A stretch of DNA of 64,000 bases from a virus. Positions 21,098-28,865 of the stretch are shown here, piece after piece. How positions within the stretch are numbered: the stretch's first letter is position 1; the number at the start of each line of letters is the position of its first letter. The stretch is from positions 32,423 through 96,422 of IMG/VR virus record IMGVR_UViG_3300032240_000412; one strand, written 5' to 3'. A program made the position numbers and the translations under genes. The notes below the pieces were generated by a model. It did not search any database. It worked only from the letters and a program-made list of their open reading frames with translations, and was not told the origin of the DNA.

Positions 21098-23056
21098 ATG
21101 GCCGTAGTAATTAATAAAACAAACGGTACCCAGCTAACATCAGTTCCTGATGGTACAGTAAACGGCCCTGGCCTAACCCAGACCAGCTCAAGTTTATTCT
21201 TGTTGGGCAGAAACTATACCAATTATGGTGAGTTAGTAAATGAAAACTTTGTTAGGTTACTAGAAAATTTTGCATCAGATAACCCACCTGTTGTTCCCAC
21301 AGCATTACTGACAGGTCAACTTTGGTACGATACTGCTAACTCACAACTAAAACTGTATGGAGGCAATGGGTGGAAAACTATTGGTACAGTACAGACTGGT
21401 GGCACACAGCCAACATTGCCAGTTCCACAAGATGGAGACATGTGGTATGATACTGTAAATGCACAGTTAAAGATCTACGGTCTATTAGCACAAACATCTT
21501 CTGGAGTCAAAGGATGGAAAACAGTTGGGCCAGCTTATACATACAGTCAGAGTCAAACTGGGTCTTTTGCAGAAAACATTCAAGATACCAATGGTACAGA
21601 TAGAACCTGTATTGTTTTCAGAGTTAATAATACTCCAATCAGCGTTTTTAGTAAACAAGCATTTACAATATACAATGCAGTTAGACCTCAATATCCGGGT
21701 ATTGGTCCTGGTATTGTTCCGGGACTTAATTTTGTACATAACAACACTATTCCAGGATTTACACTAGCGGCTGACGGACTTGATGCAGTTTCAATTGGCG
21801 GAGTAAGTCTAAACAATTTATTACGCAAAGACCAAAGCGGTACAGTCAACGGCAGTTTGACACTTAATAACAATAACGGATTGATTATTGGAACTGTTGG
21901 TAATGTACAGTTGTCAACTGATGTTCCGGGCGCATTTAATATAAGTAATTCTAACCCCGGTACTTCAATAAATTTGAAAACAACAGGTACAACAGGGTCC
22001 ACGATTACGTTACTTGAAGCTTCCGGTCTTACAACCACAGTCAATATCAACGGAAGTTTAAATGTAGCAGGCAATATCAGTGGCGGCGGCGCAGGTGGTG
22101 CTGGACTAGCAGTCGAGTCAGTTAATACTAGTATGGTCAAAGCATTAAATGGACAAACAACAATCATTGATGCAACCGACAATAACGATGTAATGTTATA
22201 CGGTACCTTTGTTGGTAATGTAGTTGGAAACTTGACTAGTGCATTGGCAACTATCAGTGGCAATGTTGAAATTGGCGGATTGACCACAATAGCTGGCATG
22301 TTATATGCCACGGGCGGTGCTGAAATCAACGGTGGCGTGTTTAATAGCGGTAGATTCGAAGACCCAATCATGCACCACGCTAACATAAATGCGTCAACGT
22401 TAAACAGTCCAACACTAACAGGGACACCAGTTGCACCGACTCAGGATGTGGGAAATAACAGTACAGCAATAGCAACAACGGCATTTGTAAAGACATTTGC
22501 ACAAAACTTATTACCAACTGGTGCTATTATTATGTGGTCTGGTAGCGTAAGCAGTATTCCAGGCGGTTGGTTGCTGTGTGACGGCTCTCAAGGAACCCCA
22601 AATTTGGTTGATAGATTTGTAATTGGTGCTGGTGGTCTTGGTAAAACTCAACCAGCCTCTACCGGTGGATCAAAAGGCATTTCTACAAATACTGGTGCCG
22701 CCGGTGCACACTCGCATAATATCACATTAAACCCACATGCTTTAACTGTTGACGAATTACCACCACATACTCATAATGTGGACCAGCTGTTTGGACAGCT
22801 TGATGACGTGGGCGGCGGCGCGGCAATTGATCGTAACGGAGCCAGTTTCCAGTATTATAACAGCTATGGAAACGACGGTGATAACGATACTGGTGGTCAA
22901 TTGTATTTTTATACCCGTACTTTGTCCCAAGGTGCTGGACAAGCACACTCGCACACTGGACAAGCAAGCTATGCGCCAGATCACAGTCATGCACTAAACA
23001 TAACAGATTCTAGGCCACCGTTTTATGCTTTGTGCTTTATTATGAAGTCAAATTAA
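21098..23056 (+). CDS. Tail fibre protein with phage tail collar domain
   Basis: 652 residues. The N-terminal module (SSSLFLLGRNYTNYGELVNE, NFVRLLENF) is followed by two GQLWYDTxNxQLKxYG-type repeats. It is shared with the next gene, so the two are tandem paralogues at their N-termini. The middle is low-complexity beta-helical fibre. At ~470-535 is a tail collar domain (LPTGAIIMWSGS, PGGWLLCDGS, NLVDRFVIGAG). The C-terminus is rich in HSHxxT motifs and ends RPPFYALCFIMKSN, as in gp12/gp37-type and other fibre tips that trimerise around metal-bound histidines. It is likely a receptor-binding or short fibre attached to the baseplate. TAGGA precedes the start by 8-9 bases. Confidence 0.85.
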   Translation: MAVVINKTNGTQLTSVPDGTVNGPGLTQTSSSLFLLGRNYTNYGELVNENFVRLLENFASDNPPVVPTALLTGQLWYDTANSQLKLYGGNGWKTIGTVQTGGTQPTLPVPQDGDMWYDTVNAQLKIYGLLAQTSSGVKGWKTVGPAYTYSQSQTGSFAENIQDTNGTDRTCIVFRVNNTPISVFSKQAFTIYNAVRPQYPGIGPGIVPGLNFVHNNTIPGFTLAADGLDAVSIGGVSLNNLLRKDQSGTVNGSLTLNNNNGLIIGTVGNVQLSTDVPGAFNISNSNPGTSINLKTTGTTGSTITLLEASGLTTTVNINGSLNVAGNISGGGAGGAGLAVESVNTSMVKALNGQTTIIDATDNNDVMLYGTFVGNVVGNLTSALATISGNVEIGGLTTIAGMLYATGGAEINGGVFNSGRFEDPIMHHANINASTLNSPTLTGTPVAPTQDVGNNSTAIATTAFVKTFAQNLLPTGAIIMWSGSVSSIPGGWLLCDGSQGTPNLVDRFVIGAGGLGKTQPASTGGSKGISTNTGAAGAHSHNITLNPHALTVDELPPHTHNVDQLFGQLDDVGGGAAIDRNGASFQYYNSYGNDGDNDTGGQLYFYTRTLSQGAGQAHSHTGQASYAPDHSHALNITDSRPPFYALCFIMKSN

Positions 23057-23089
23057 AGGTGTATAAGGATATAACTAGTTTTAAACTAT

Positions 23090-23097
23090 GATAAATA
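23090..23097 (+). promoter_or_regulatory. T4-type late promoter (GATAAATA)
   Basis: GATAAATA in the 62-base gap before the second fibre gene, 21 bases upstream of its ATG at 23119. It has the same form and spacing as the site before gp6. Confidence 0.6.
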
Positions 23098-23118
23098 AAA
23101 CATAATGGAGTCAAGAGA

Positions 23119-24639
23119 ATGGCATATAATTTAGTCACAACAGCCGGAACAGCACTAGCTACTATTGCTGACGGTACCACAAATACAACCAGCACAAGTA
23201 TCACCTTAATTGGTAAAAACTTTGCGGGCTACGGTGCATTTTTAAACGAAAACTTCGTTAAATTGCTAGAGAATTTTTCTAACAGTTCTGCACCAGCCAA
23301 TCCAATCGAGGGTCAACTTTGGTGGAACAATGCTACTAAAATTTTACAAGTACGCTCTGGTTCAGGAACTGGCGGTATTTGGAAAACAGTTTCAAGTAGC
23401 TCAACTGGTCCAACAACAAATCCTCCAGCAAATCCGGTTGTAGGCGATTTGTGGTGGGATACTACCCTAAGTCAATTGAAAGTTTACCCAGGCGGCGTTG
23501 GCTCCACATGGGTTACAGTAGGCCCAGCATTTAGCGTTGCAACAGGACAGTCCGGTGCATTGGCTGAAACTATTACAGATAGCCAGTCTAGTCCAGTAGA
23601 TCATACTGTGATTAAGTTTTATATTGCTAACACCCTAGTAGGTATCTTTAGCAAGGACTTGACATTTACTCCAAACCCTTCAATTCCAGGCTTCAGCACA
23701 ATTAAGCCAGGTTTGAACTTGTCATCAGCAAACAGCCCAAGTTTAAATTACTGGGGCGATGCCAATAACGCATTGAACTTAGGCGGTATTTCTGCATCCA
23801 ACTACCTACGTGCAGATACCAGCGGCACATTAAACGGTACACTAACAATTAGTCAAAACACAGCATTGGTTGCTGGTGCATCTGGCCAGATCACACTAGG
23901 TGTTGCGGCAGGCGCAGTACAATTTGTTAACACAGCAACTGGTACAAACACCGAAATGTATACTACAGTAAGCGGTGTCAAAACCAAAGTATTGACATTA
24001 TCTGGTGCAGATGGTTCAGTGAGCGTTGCGGCCGATCCAACAACCAACTTGGGCGTTGCTACAAAAGCCTATGTTGATAACCAATTGAGTGGTTCTATTA
24101 CTTCTGTTGTTTTACGTCGTGATGGCACCAACAGCGTAACCGGTGACATGTTGCCAGACACAAACAACACACGTTCGTTCGGTTCTGTGAGCTTGAAATA
24201 TAAATCAGTATACGCAACAACATTCTACGGAACAGCCGTTACAGCACAATACGCTGACTTGGCAGAACGATTTGAAGCCGACTCAGTTTACCAACCTGGT
24301 ACAGTGGTTGAATTGGGTGGCGTAAAAGAAATTACACAAGCCGCAGATGATTTGTCTGAGAATGTATATGGCGTCATAAGTACTAATGCGGCCTTCTTAA
24401 TGAACGGCGGCGCAGGCAACGATAAGACACACCCACCAGTAGCAGTCCAAGGTCGTGTACCAGTTCGAGTAATTGGTAAAATTAAAAAGGGCGATCGTTT
24501 GGTAAGTGCCGGTAACGGCATGGCACGTGCGGCGGCCAAGTCAGAAATTACTCCATGGAACGTGATTGGACGAGCTTTAGCAAGTAAAAATGATTCTGGC
24601 ATTGGCGAAGTTGAAGCTATCGTTAAGCTAAATTCTTAA
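23119..24639 (+). CDS. Tail fibre protein with C-terminal chaperone-like domain
   Basis: 506 residues. The N-terminal module (SITLIGKNFAGYGAFLNENF, VKLLENF, then GQLWW and GDLWWD repeats) is paralogous to the preceding fibre. The C-terminal ~130 residues (from AQYADLAERFEADSVYQPGT, about 378 onward) resemble the ADLAE.. domains at the ends of many fibre proteins. Those include Peptidase_G2-like intramolecular chaperones that cleave themselves off after trimerisation; the match is by eye and cleavage is not shown. The Shine-Dalgarno is GGAG or AGAGA before the ATG. A late promoter candidate precedes it. Confidence 0.75.
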   Translation: MAYNLVTTAGTALATIADGTTNTTSTSITLIGKNFAGYGAFLNENFVKLLENFSNSSAPANPIEGQLWWNNATKILQVRSGSGTGGIWKTVSSSSTGPTTNPPANPVVGDLWWDTTLSQLKVYPGGVGSTWVTVGPAFSVATGQSGALAETITDSQSSPVDHTVIKFYIANTLVGIFSKDLTFTPNPSIPGFSTIKPGLNLSSANSPSLNYWGDANNALNLGGISASNYLRADTSGTLNGTLTISQNTALVAGASGQITLGVAAGAVQFVNTATGTNTEMYTTVSGVKTKVLTLSGADGSVSVAADPTTNLGVATKAYVDNQLSGSITSVVLRRDGTNSVTGDMLPDTNNTRSFGSVSLKYKSVYATTFYGTAVTAQYADLAERFEADSVYQPGTVVELGGVKEITQAADDLSENVYGVISTNAAFLMNGGAGNDKTHPPVAVQGRVPVRVIGKIKKGDRLVSAGNGMARAAAKSEITPWNVIGRALASKNDSGIGEVEAIVKLNS

Positions 24640-24656
24640 TATTGGATTAACAAAAT

Positions 24657-25649
24657 ATGACATACGCACAAAGCTCAGTAATTGTAGGAACAGACTATAA
24701 CACTTTTGTACAAGGTGGTGATACAGTTAATCACAACGTTGCAAACATTAACAGTGTTTGGGGTGTTGGCAACGGTAACAAAGGTTATGGTCAAAGTACT
24801 ACACTAGCATCAGTTGCTAGCACAAATACTATTACTGCTACACAGTGGTCAAATTTGATCGCTCGTTTAAACAGTATTTTAACACACCAAGCCGGTTCTG
24901 GATCAGGCATTAGTGCTCCTACTTCTGGTACAACTATTGCATATCTAAGTGCGTTGTCTGGCAGTATCACGACCGGTTACAACAATCGTTTAACAGCGGC
25001 AACAAACGGTACAGATATTACAAACACCACACTAACAACAGCATGGAATACAGCTACTCCAACTACATTTACAGTTACTCGTACTGCGACATTTGCATCA
25101 GCTGATGCCGCACGTTATTTCTTTAATGCTGGTGGCAAATTAATCATCAACTTGAGCGGAACAGATAACCTAAGCAACAGCAAGGGCACTGACTGGGTCA
25201 GCTTGTTGGGTACAAAGTTTGCTAGCTTGACATTTGGTGCAACCACAAACGGACGCAACGGTAGCGGTGGTACAGTAAGTTCAAGTAATACATCATTGGG
25301 CTACTGGAATTTAACCACAAGCGATCAAGCTATTTTAACTCTGACATCTGCGTCAGGAACCGCTGACTACAGTAGCAACAACATTGTAGTCAACGTTAAA
25401 TCAAACGGTGTTCAAGGTTCTAACGGTGACGTTGGTAGCGTTATCACTTTCACTATCACCTTAAACGATCCAGCCGCTGATACTAACACAGCACCTCCTG
25501 GGATTCCAGCTTACACACCAGCTGGTACAGCACCATCACAAGGTAACTTTAACGATGCAATTAACTTAACTGTTAGCTCTTCGATCACAGTTCGCCCACC
25601 TGAATCAACCAACATAACAAACACCTGGGGTACAGTTACTCAAGGTTAA
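24657..25649 (+). CDS. Virion-associated protein, Ser/Thr/Asn-rich
   Basis: 330 residues, almost free of Cys, very rich in Thr, Ser, Asn and Gly. The N-terminus (SSVIVGTDYNTFVQGGDTVN) is followed by a helical part and then beta-sandwich-like repeats ending in SSSITVRPPESTNITNTWG. The composition and place at the end of the fibre block suggest a fibre-tip, decoration or adhesin protein. No characterised family is recognised. It is the last gene before the sigma70 promoter of the accessory island. Confidence 0.6.
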   Translation: MTYAQSSVIVGTDYNTFVQGGDTVNHNVANINSVWGVGNGNKGYGQSTTLASVASTNTITATQWSNLIARLNSILTHQAGSGSGISAPTSGTTIAYLSALSGSITTGYNNRLTAATNGTDITNTTLTTAWNTATPTTFTVTRTATFASADAARYFFNAGGKLIINLSGTDNLSNSKGTDWVSLLGTKFASLTFGATTNGRNGSGGTVSSSNTSLGYWNLTTSDQAILTLTSASGTADYSSNNIVVNVKSNGVQGSNGDVGSVITFTITLNDPAADTNTAPPGIPAYTPAGTAPSQGNFNDAINLTVSSSITVRPPESTNITNTWGTVTQG

Positions 25650-25655
25650 TATTTC

Positions 25656-25684
25656 TTGACATTTGGCAGTAGAGCATATATAAT
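25656..25684 (+). promoter_or_regulatory. Consensus sigma70 promoter of the modification island
   Basis: TTGACA at 25656-25661 and TATAAT at 25679-25684 are separated by exactly 17 bp, so both hexamers and spacing are consensus. The expected start of transcription (about 7 bases after the -10) coincides with the ATG at 25691. It is the only such promoter I found on the + strand and it drives into the accessory island, which could therefore be expressed early with host polymerase, unlike the late tail genes. Confidence 0.85.
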
Positions 25685-25704
25685 GTTTATATGTCTACTG
25701 CCAA
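25663..25704 (+). promoter_or_regulatory. 11-bp perfect inverted repeat flanking the -10 box (operator-like)
   Basis: TTGGCAGTAGA (25663-25673) and its exact reverse complement TCTACTGCCAA (25694-25704) are separated by 20 bases that contain the -10 box and the ATG. The arm centres are 31 bp apart, about three helical turns. Only the right arm is in the transcript from this promoter. In read-through mRNA from the tail genes both arms are present and the start codon would sit in or beside a hairpin loop. Confidence 0.7.
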
Positions 25705-26005
25705 TCAACTTGTCGAGCAAATAAAACTCTCAACCGATTTCCAACTAAACAAAAAACGGTTAAAGGAAAAGATCCTAACCGATTTGCACATTCCGTACAA
25801 TAACGGATTGTTCTTGGTTGATCGATCACTTATAGCCTTCCTTAATTCTTGGGAAGATGAAATAATTTATATTGAAGATGTATATCAAAATCCTGTTCAG
25901 GTTAATAGGATTGAATTGTTGACATTGGCCAAACAGCATTATCAACTAGTTATGAATCAATGGCATCAAGAATATGACCAACTTCGTCGAGTTAGAAAAA
26001 TCTAA
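25691..26005 (+). CDS. Conserved hypothetical phage protein, probably leaderless mRNA
   Basis: 104 residues, Leu/Lys-rich N-terminus, acidic middle with LIAFLNSWEDEIIYIEDVYQ and a helical Gln/Arg C-terminus (MNQWHQEYDQLRRVRK). Similar small proteins follow tail-fibre genes in marine T4-like phages, to my recollection, but no function is known to me. The ATG coincides with the predicted transcription start of the consensus promoter, and no other in-frame start exists before residue ~88, so a leaderless transcript is implied. The next gene begins inside its last 32 bases. Confidence 0.65.
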   Translation: MSTANQLVEQIKLSTDFQLNKKRLKEKILTDLHIPYNNGLFLVDRSLIAFLNSWEDEIIYIEDVYQNPVQVNRIELLTLAKQHYQLVMNQWHQEYDQLRRVRKI

Positions 26006-26798
26006 AGGTGTATTGTATTTTGTATTTGATACTAAAGAATTTAAGTATTCTGAGATTGCCAAAACAAATGTACAATTAATTAACCATTTTTTAAAACTGC
26101 CTGTTACTGTGGTAACGGACAGCGAAACACCAATTGATTTTGCAGTCGATCGAGTGATACGACTAGATACAAGCAACGAAGTCATAAACACCAGATACTC
26201 CAGTACACACAGGACAAGAACACAGTGGCGCAATGGATTTAGACATCAAAGCTATCAGCTGAGTCCTTATACTGAAACATACGTAATTGATGTTGACTAC
26301 GTGGTGCTCAATGACAACTTGCTAAAACTTCCTGTACAGGACTATTGCCTTTACAAGAGTAATGTTTACTTAAACAATAGTGATGCTCATGAAACAATGG
26401 GTATATACAGTTTACCATTTCTTTGGGCCACTGTGTTATTTTTTAAAAAATGTCCTAGAACAGAGTTGATGTTTGGGTTAGTAGAACGCATACAGAGTAA
26501 CTATAATTATTATCGTGCCCTGTACAACATACCAGACCCAGCATTTAGAAATGACTATGCATTTGCCATAGCCGATAACATAGTTGAAGGCTACGCCGAT
26601 AGCGTAAAGCATATACCTTGGTCGTTGACCACAGTAGATAACACCGTCAGTTCTATAGAAGTTAAAGGCAGTAAAGTTTATGTCAAGCAACACAACACAG
26701 CCCATGTGTTGCCAATGATGGATCTACATATATTAGACAAAGTGTATTTGCAGTCAACTCAGCACAAAGATTTTGTAACATCTATTTTAAATGCGTAA
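25974..26798 (+). CDS. Glycosyltransferase-like protein (GT-A type, DVD motif)
   Basis: 274 residues. The N-terminal alpha/beta part (GVLYFVFDTKEFKYSEIAKT, PVTVVTDSETPIDFAVDRVI) leads to YVIDVDYVVLND, which looks like the DxD metal/nucleotide-sugar site of GT-A enzymes. The layout (watching a mobile position, then target with DxD, then a Trp/Phe-rich part) parallels the next gene, so the two are probably diverged paralogues. A role in transferring a sugar in this island is inferred; catalysis is not shown. Confidence 0.55.
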   Translation: MTNFVELEKSKGVLYFVFDTKEFKYSEIAKTNVQLINHFLKLPVTVVTDSETPIDFAVDRVIRLDTSNEVINTRYSSTHRTRTQWRNGFRHQSYQLSPYTETYVIDVDYVVLNDNLLKLPVQDYCLYKSNVYLNNSDAHETMGIYSLPFLWATVLFFKKCPRTELMFGLVERIQSNYNYYRALYNIPDPAFRNDYAFAIADNIVEGYADSVKHIPWSLTTVDNTVSSIEVKGSKVYVKQHNTAHVLPMMDLHILDKVYLQSTQHKDFVTSILNA

Positions 26799-27654
26799 AC
26801 ATCCACATCAAGCACAGCAAGGCTTTTTTACTTTTGCTCAGAACAATACTACAACAGATTATCTAGCAATGGCCTACGTGCAAGCAATGAGCGTTAAGTT
26901 AGCCATGCCCGGATCGTTGTATGCAGTAGCGGTAGATAAAGATACATTGTCGTTGATAACAGATCAACACCGACAAGTATTTGATTATGTAATTGAAATT
27001 GATGAAGACTATGCCAAGGATGACGAATGGAAGCTGGCCAACGAGTGGCAGGCTTTTTGGCTGACTCCTTTTAAAGAAACCATCAAACTAGAAGCAGATT
27101 TACTAATACCTGCAGATATATCACATTGGTGGAATGGTTTTAGACTGCGTGATGTAGTATTAAGCACAAACTGCCAAACATATATGGGCACTACTGTTAC
27201 AAGTGACACGCTACATAGAAAAATTTTCATTGACAACAACTTGCCCAATGTCTATAACGGACTAATGTATTTTAGATATAGTCAAATATCCAATTACTTT
27301 TTTAGTGTGGCGAGAGACATATATCAAGATTGGGACAGCGTTAGAAATACGTTAAAGAATTTACACAATATCAAACCGTCTACAGATCTAGTATATGCCA
27401 TCACTGCCATGTTTGTAGGACCAGAGTTTGTTACTCTACCCACCTTGAACTTTATTAACTTTGTTCACATGAAGCCGTCATTGCAAGGATGGAAGCAAGA
27501 TGACGATTGGACTGACTCGGTCATGACAGAATTTGATTTACCAATAATACGAATCAACAACAGGAATCAATATCATCCAATACACTACCATCAGAAAAAT
27601 TTTATAAAAAAGGAGGTTGTAGATGAATACCAACGAAGACTTGGCATTAGCTGA
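26791..27654 (+). CDS. Glycosyltransferase-like protein, paralogue of the preceding gene
   Basis: 287 residues, overlapping the previous gene by 8 bases. It starts with QQGFFTFAQNNTTTDYLAMA and has KETIKLEADLLIP in the place of the DxD strand, the pattern of phage GT-A/GT8-like proteins that handle a moving acceptor and an activated sugar. NVYNGLMYFRYSQ and the C-terminal HPIHYHQKN tract could contribute metal or donor binding. The donor and acceptor are unknown. Confidence 0.55.
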   Translation: MRKHPHQAQQGFFTFAQNNTTTDYLAMAYVQAMSVKLAMPGSLYAVAVDKDTLSLITDQHRQVFDYVIEIDEDYAKDDEWKLANEWQAFWLTPFKETIKLEADLLIPADISHWWNGFRLRDVVLSTNCQTYMGTTVTSDTLHRKIFIDNNLPNVYNGLMYFRYSQISNYFFSVARDIYQDWDSVRNTLKNLHNIKPSTDLVYAITAMFVGPEFVTLPTLNFINFVHMKPSLQGWKQDDDWTDSVMTEFDLPIIRINNRNQYHPIHYHQKNFIKKEVVDEYQRRLGIS

Positions 27655-27988
27655 AGCATTTGCCAGCATAGTCCCACAGCCAGAGTACAAAATAGAATAT
27701 AGACTCTACTATGACAACGCAGGCAAGCCCACTTGCATGAGTTCAAATAATCATCCAGAGGGTCAATATGTCATAATAGACAAAGCCACATACGATCGAG
27801 CAATATATAATAATCTCAAAGTGGTAAACGGAACACTAATTACCATTGACACTAGCTCCCAACATCGTGTACAATTACAAAAGGTGGAGTCTGGGCCTTT
27901 TCGCACAGCAAAGAATAACGCTGGCATATTACTAACCAAAGACGAACAAGTAGAACAAACAGATTACTATGACCACAGAAATAATTGA
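27623..27988 (+). CDS. Conserved hypothetical protein, possible island accessory or substrate
   Basis: 121 residues, starting inside the upstream gene but behind an excellent Shine-Dalgarno (AAGGAGG, 7 bases before ATG). Motifs: YKIEYRLYYDNAGKPTCMSS and EGQYVIIDKATYDRAIYNNL, ending in a polar Gln/Asp/Tyr tail (DEQVEQTDYYDHRNN). Proteins of this look are found in marine phages without assigned role. As one of the few small proteins beside six radical-SAM genes it is worth considering as a modification target; that is speculation. Confidence 0.6.
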   Translation: MNTNEDLALAEAFASIVPQPEYKIEYRLYYDNAGKPTCMSSNNHPEGQYVIIDKATYDRAIYNNLKVVNGTLITIDTSSQHRVQLQKVESGPFRTAKNNAGILLTKDEQVEQTDYYDHRNN

Positions 27989-28865
27989 TGTAGCAGACTT
28001 AGACTGCATATACTTAACATATGATGAACCTAAGAAAGAAGAGTTTTGGATCAAGATTCAAAACATGGTGCCATGGGCCAAGCGAGTTGATGGAGTCAAG
28101 GGCAGTGATGCCGCACACAAAGCCGCGGCTGATGCTAGTGATACTGATAGATTTGTTCTTATTGATGGCGATAACATTCCTGATGCTGAATTTTTTAATC
28201 TACAACTATCCCTGGATGATCACAATCGTGATTGTGTATTTCGTTGGCGAGCACGTAATGTGGTTAATGGACTAATGTATGGCAACGGAGGTATGAGTTG
28301 TTGGACCAAGGACTTTGTACACGATATGAAAACTCATGAATCCAGCGACGGATCATCTGCCAATGATGTGGAGTTTTGTTTCTACCCCAACTACTGGGCA
28401 ATGAATGACTGCTACAGCACTACATATCCCAATGGTAGCCCACTACATGCTTGGCGTGCCGGCTTCCGCGAAGGAGTTAAGATGTGTTTGGACAGAGGAG
28501 TTAAGCCCACTGTTGCAGAGTTTGAAAGTCGTGTTAACAATCGTAATTACGATAATCTATGTATTTGGCAAACTGTTGGAGCCGATTCTGATAATGGGTT
28601 TTGGTCAATTTATGGAGCACGTCTCGGCACATACCTTACCATGATCGAAGGGTGGGATTATAAAAAAGTACAAGACTTTGACGAGTTAAAAGCATTGTGG
28701 ACACAATATGAAAATCATGATGCTGACCACTGCACAGAAATTGGACAAGTATTACGTACAAGACTAGGTTTGCCGATTGTGGATATGGATCCAGACGAAA
28801 GCCGGTTTTTCAAACATCATTATCGTAGCAACTTTAAAAATAAAGGACCAATGATTTGTGAGTAA
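27969..28865 (+). CDS. Glycosyltransferase-like protein with DGDN motif
   Basis: 298 residues. GSDAAHKAAADASDTDRFVL is followed by IDGDNIPDAEFF, the layout of GT-A enzymes in which DGDN would bind metal and nucleotide sugar. The C-terminal part (GMSCWTKDFVHDM, then AWRAGFREGVKMCL) matches the end of the 739-residue repeat protein at 42762-44981 (TWRTAFREVVKL), so both carry the same domain pair. It overlaps its neighbours by 20 and 8 bases, which suggests translational coupling. Confidence 0.6.
   Translation: MTTEIIDVADLDCIYLTYDEPKKEEFWIKIQNMVPWAKRVDGVKGSDAAHKAAADASDTDRFVLIDGDNIPDAEFFNLQLSLDDHNRDCVFRWRARNVVNGLMYGNGGMSCWTKDFVHDMKTHESSDGSSANDVEFCFYPNYWAMNDCYSTTYPNGSPLHAWRAGFREGVKMCLDRGVKPTVAEFESRVNNRNYDNLCIWQTVGADSDNGFWSIYGARLGTYLTMIEGWDYKKVQDFDELKALWTQYENHDADHCTEIGQVLRTRLGLPIVDMDPDESRFFKHHYRSNFKNKGPMICE

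Noticed and set aside
21688-22386. 232-codon antisense ORF across the collar-domain fibre gene
   Set aside because: Repetitive Val/Pro/Leu composition from complementing fibre repeats; no start signal and no recognisable domain.
28021-28275. Membrane-like +1-frame ORF inside the DGDN glycosyltransferase-like gene
   Set aside because: No Shine-Dalgarno and no codon distortion in the host frame; taken as a shadow.
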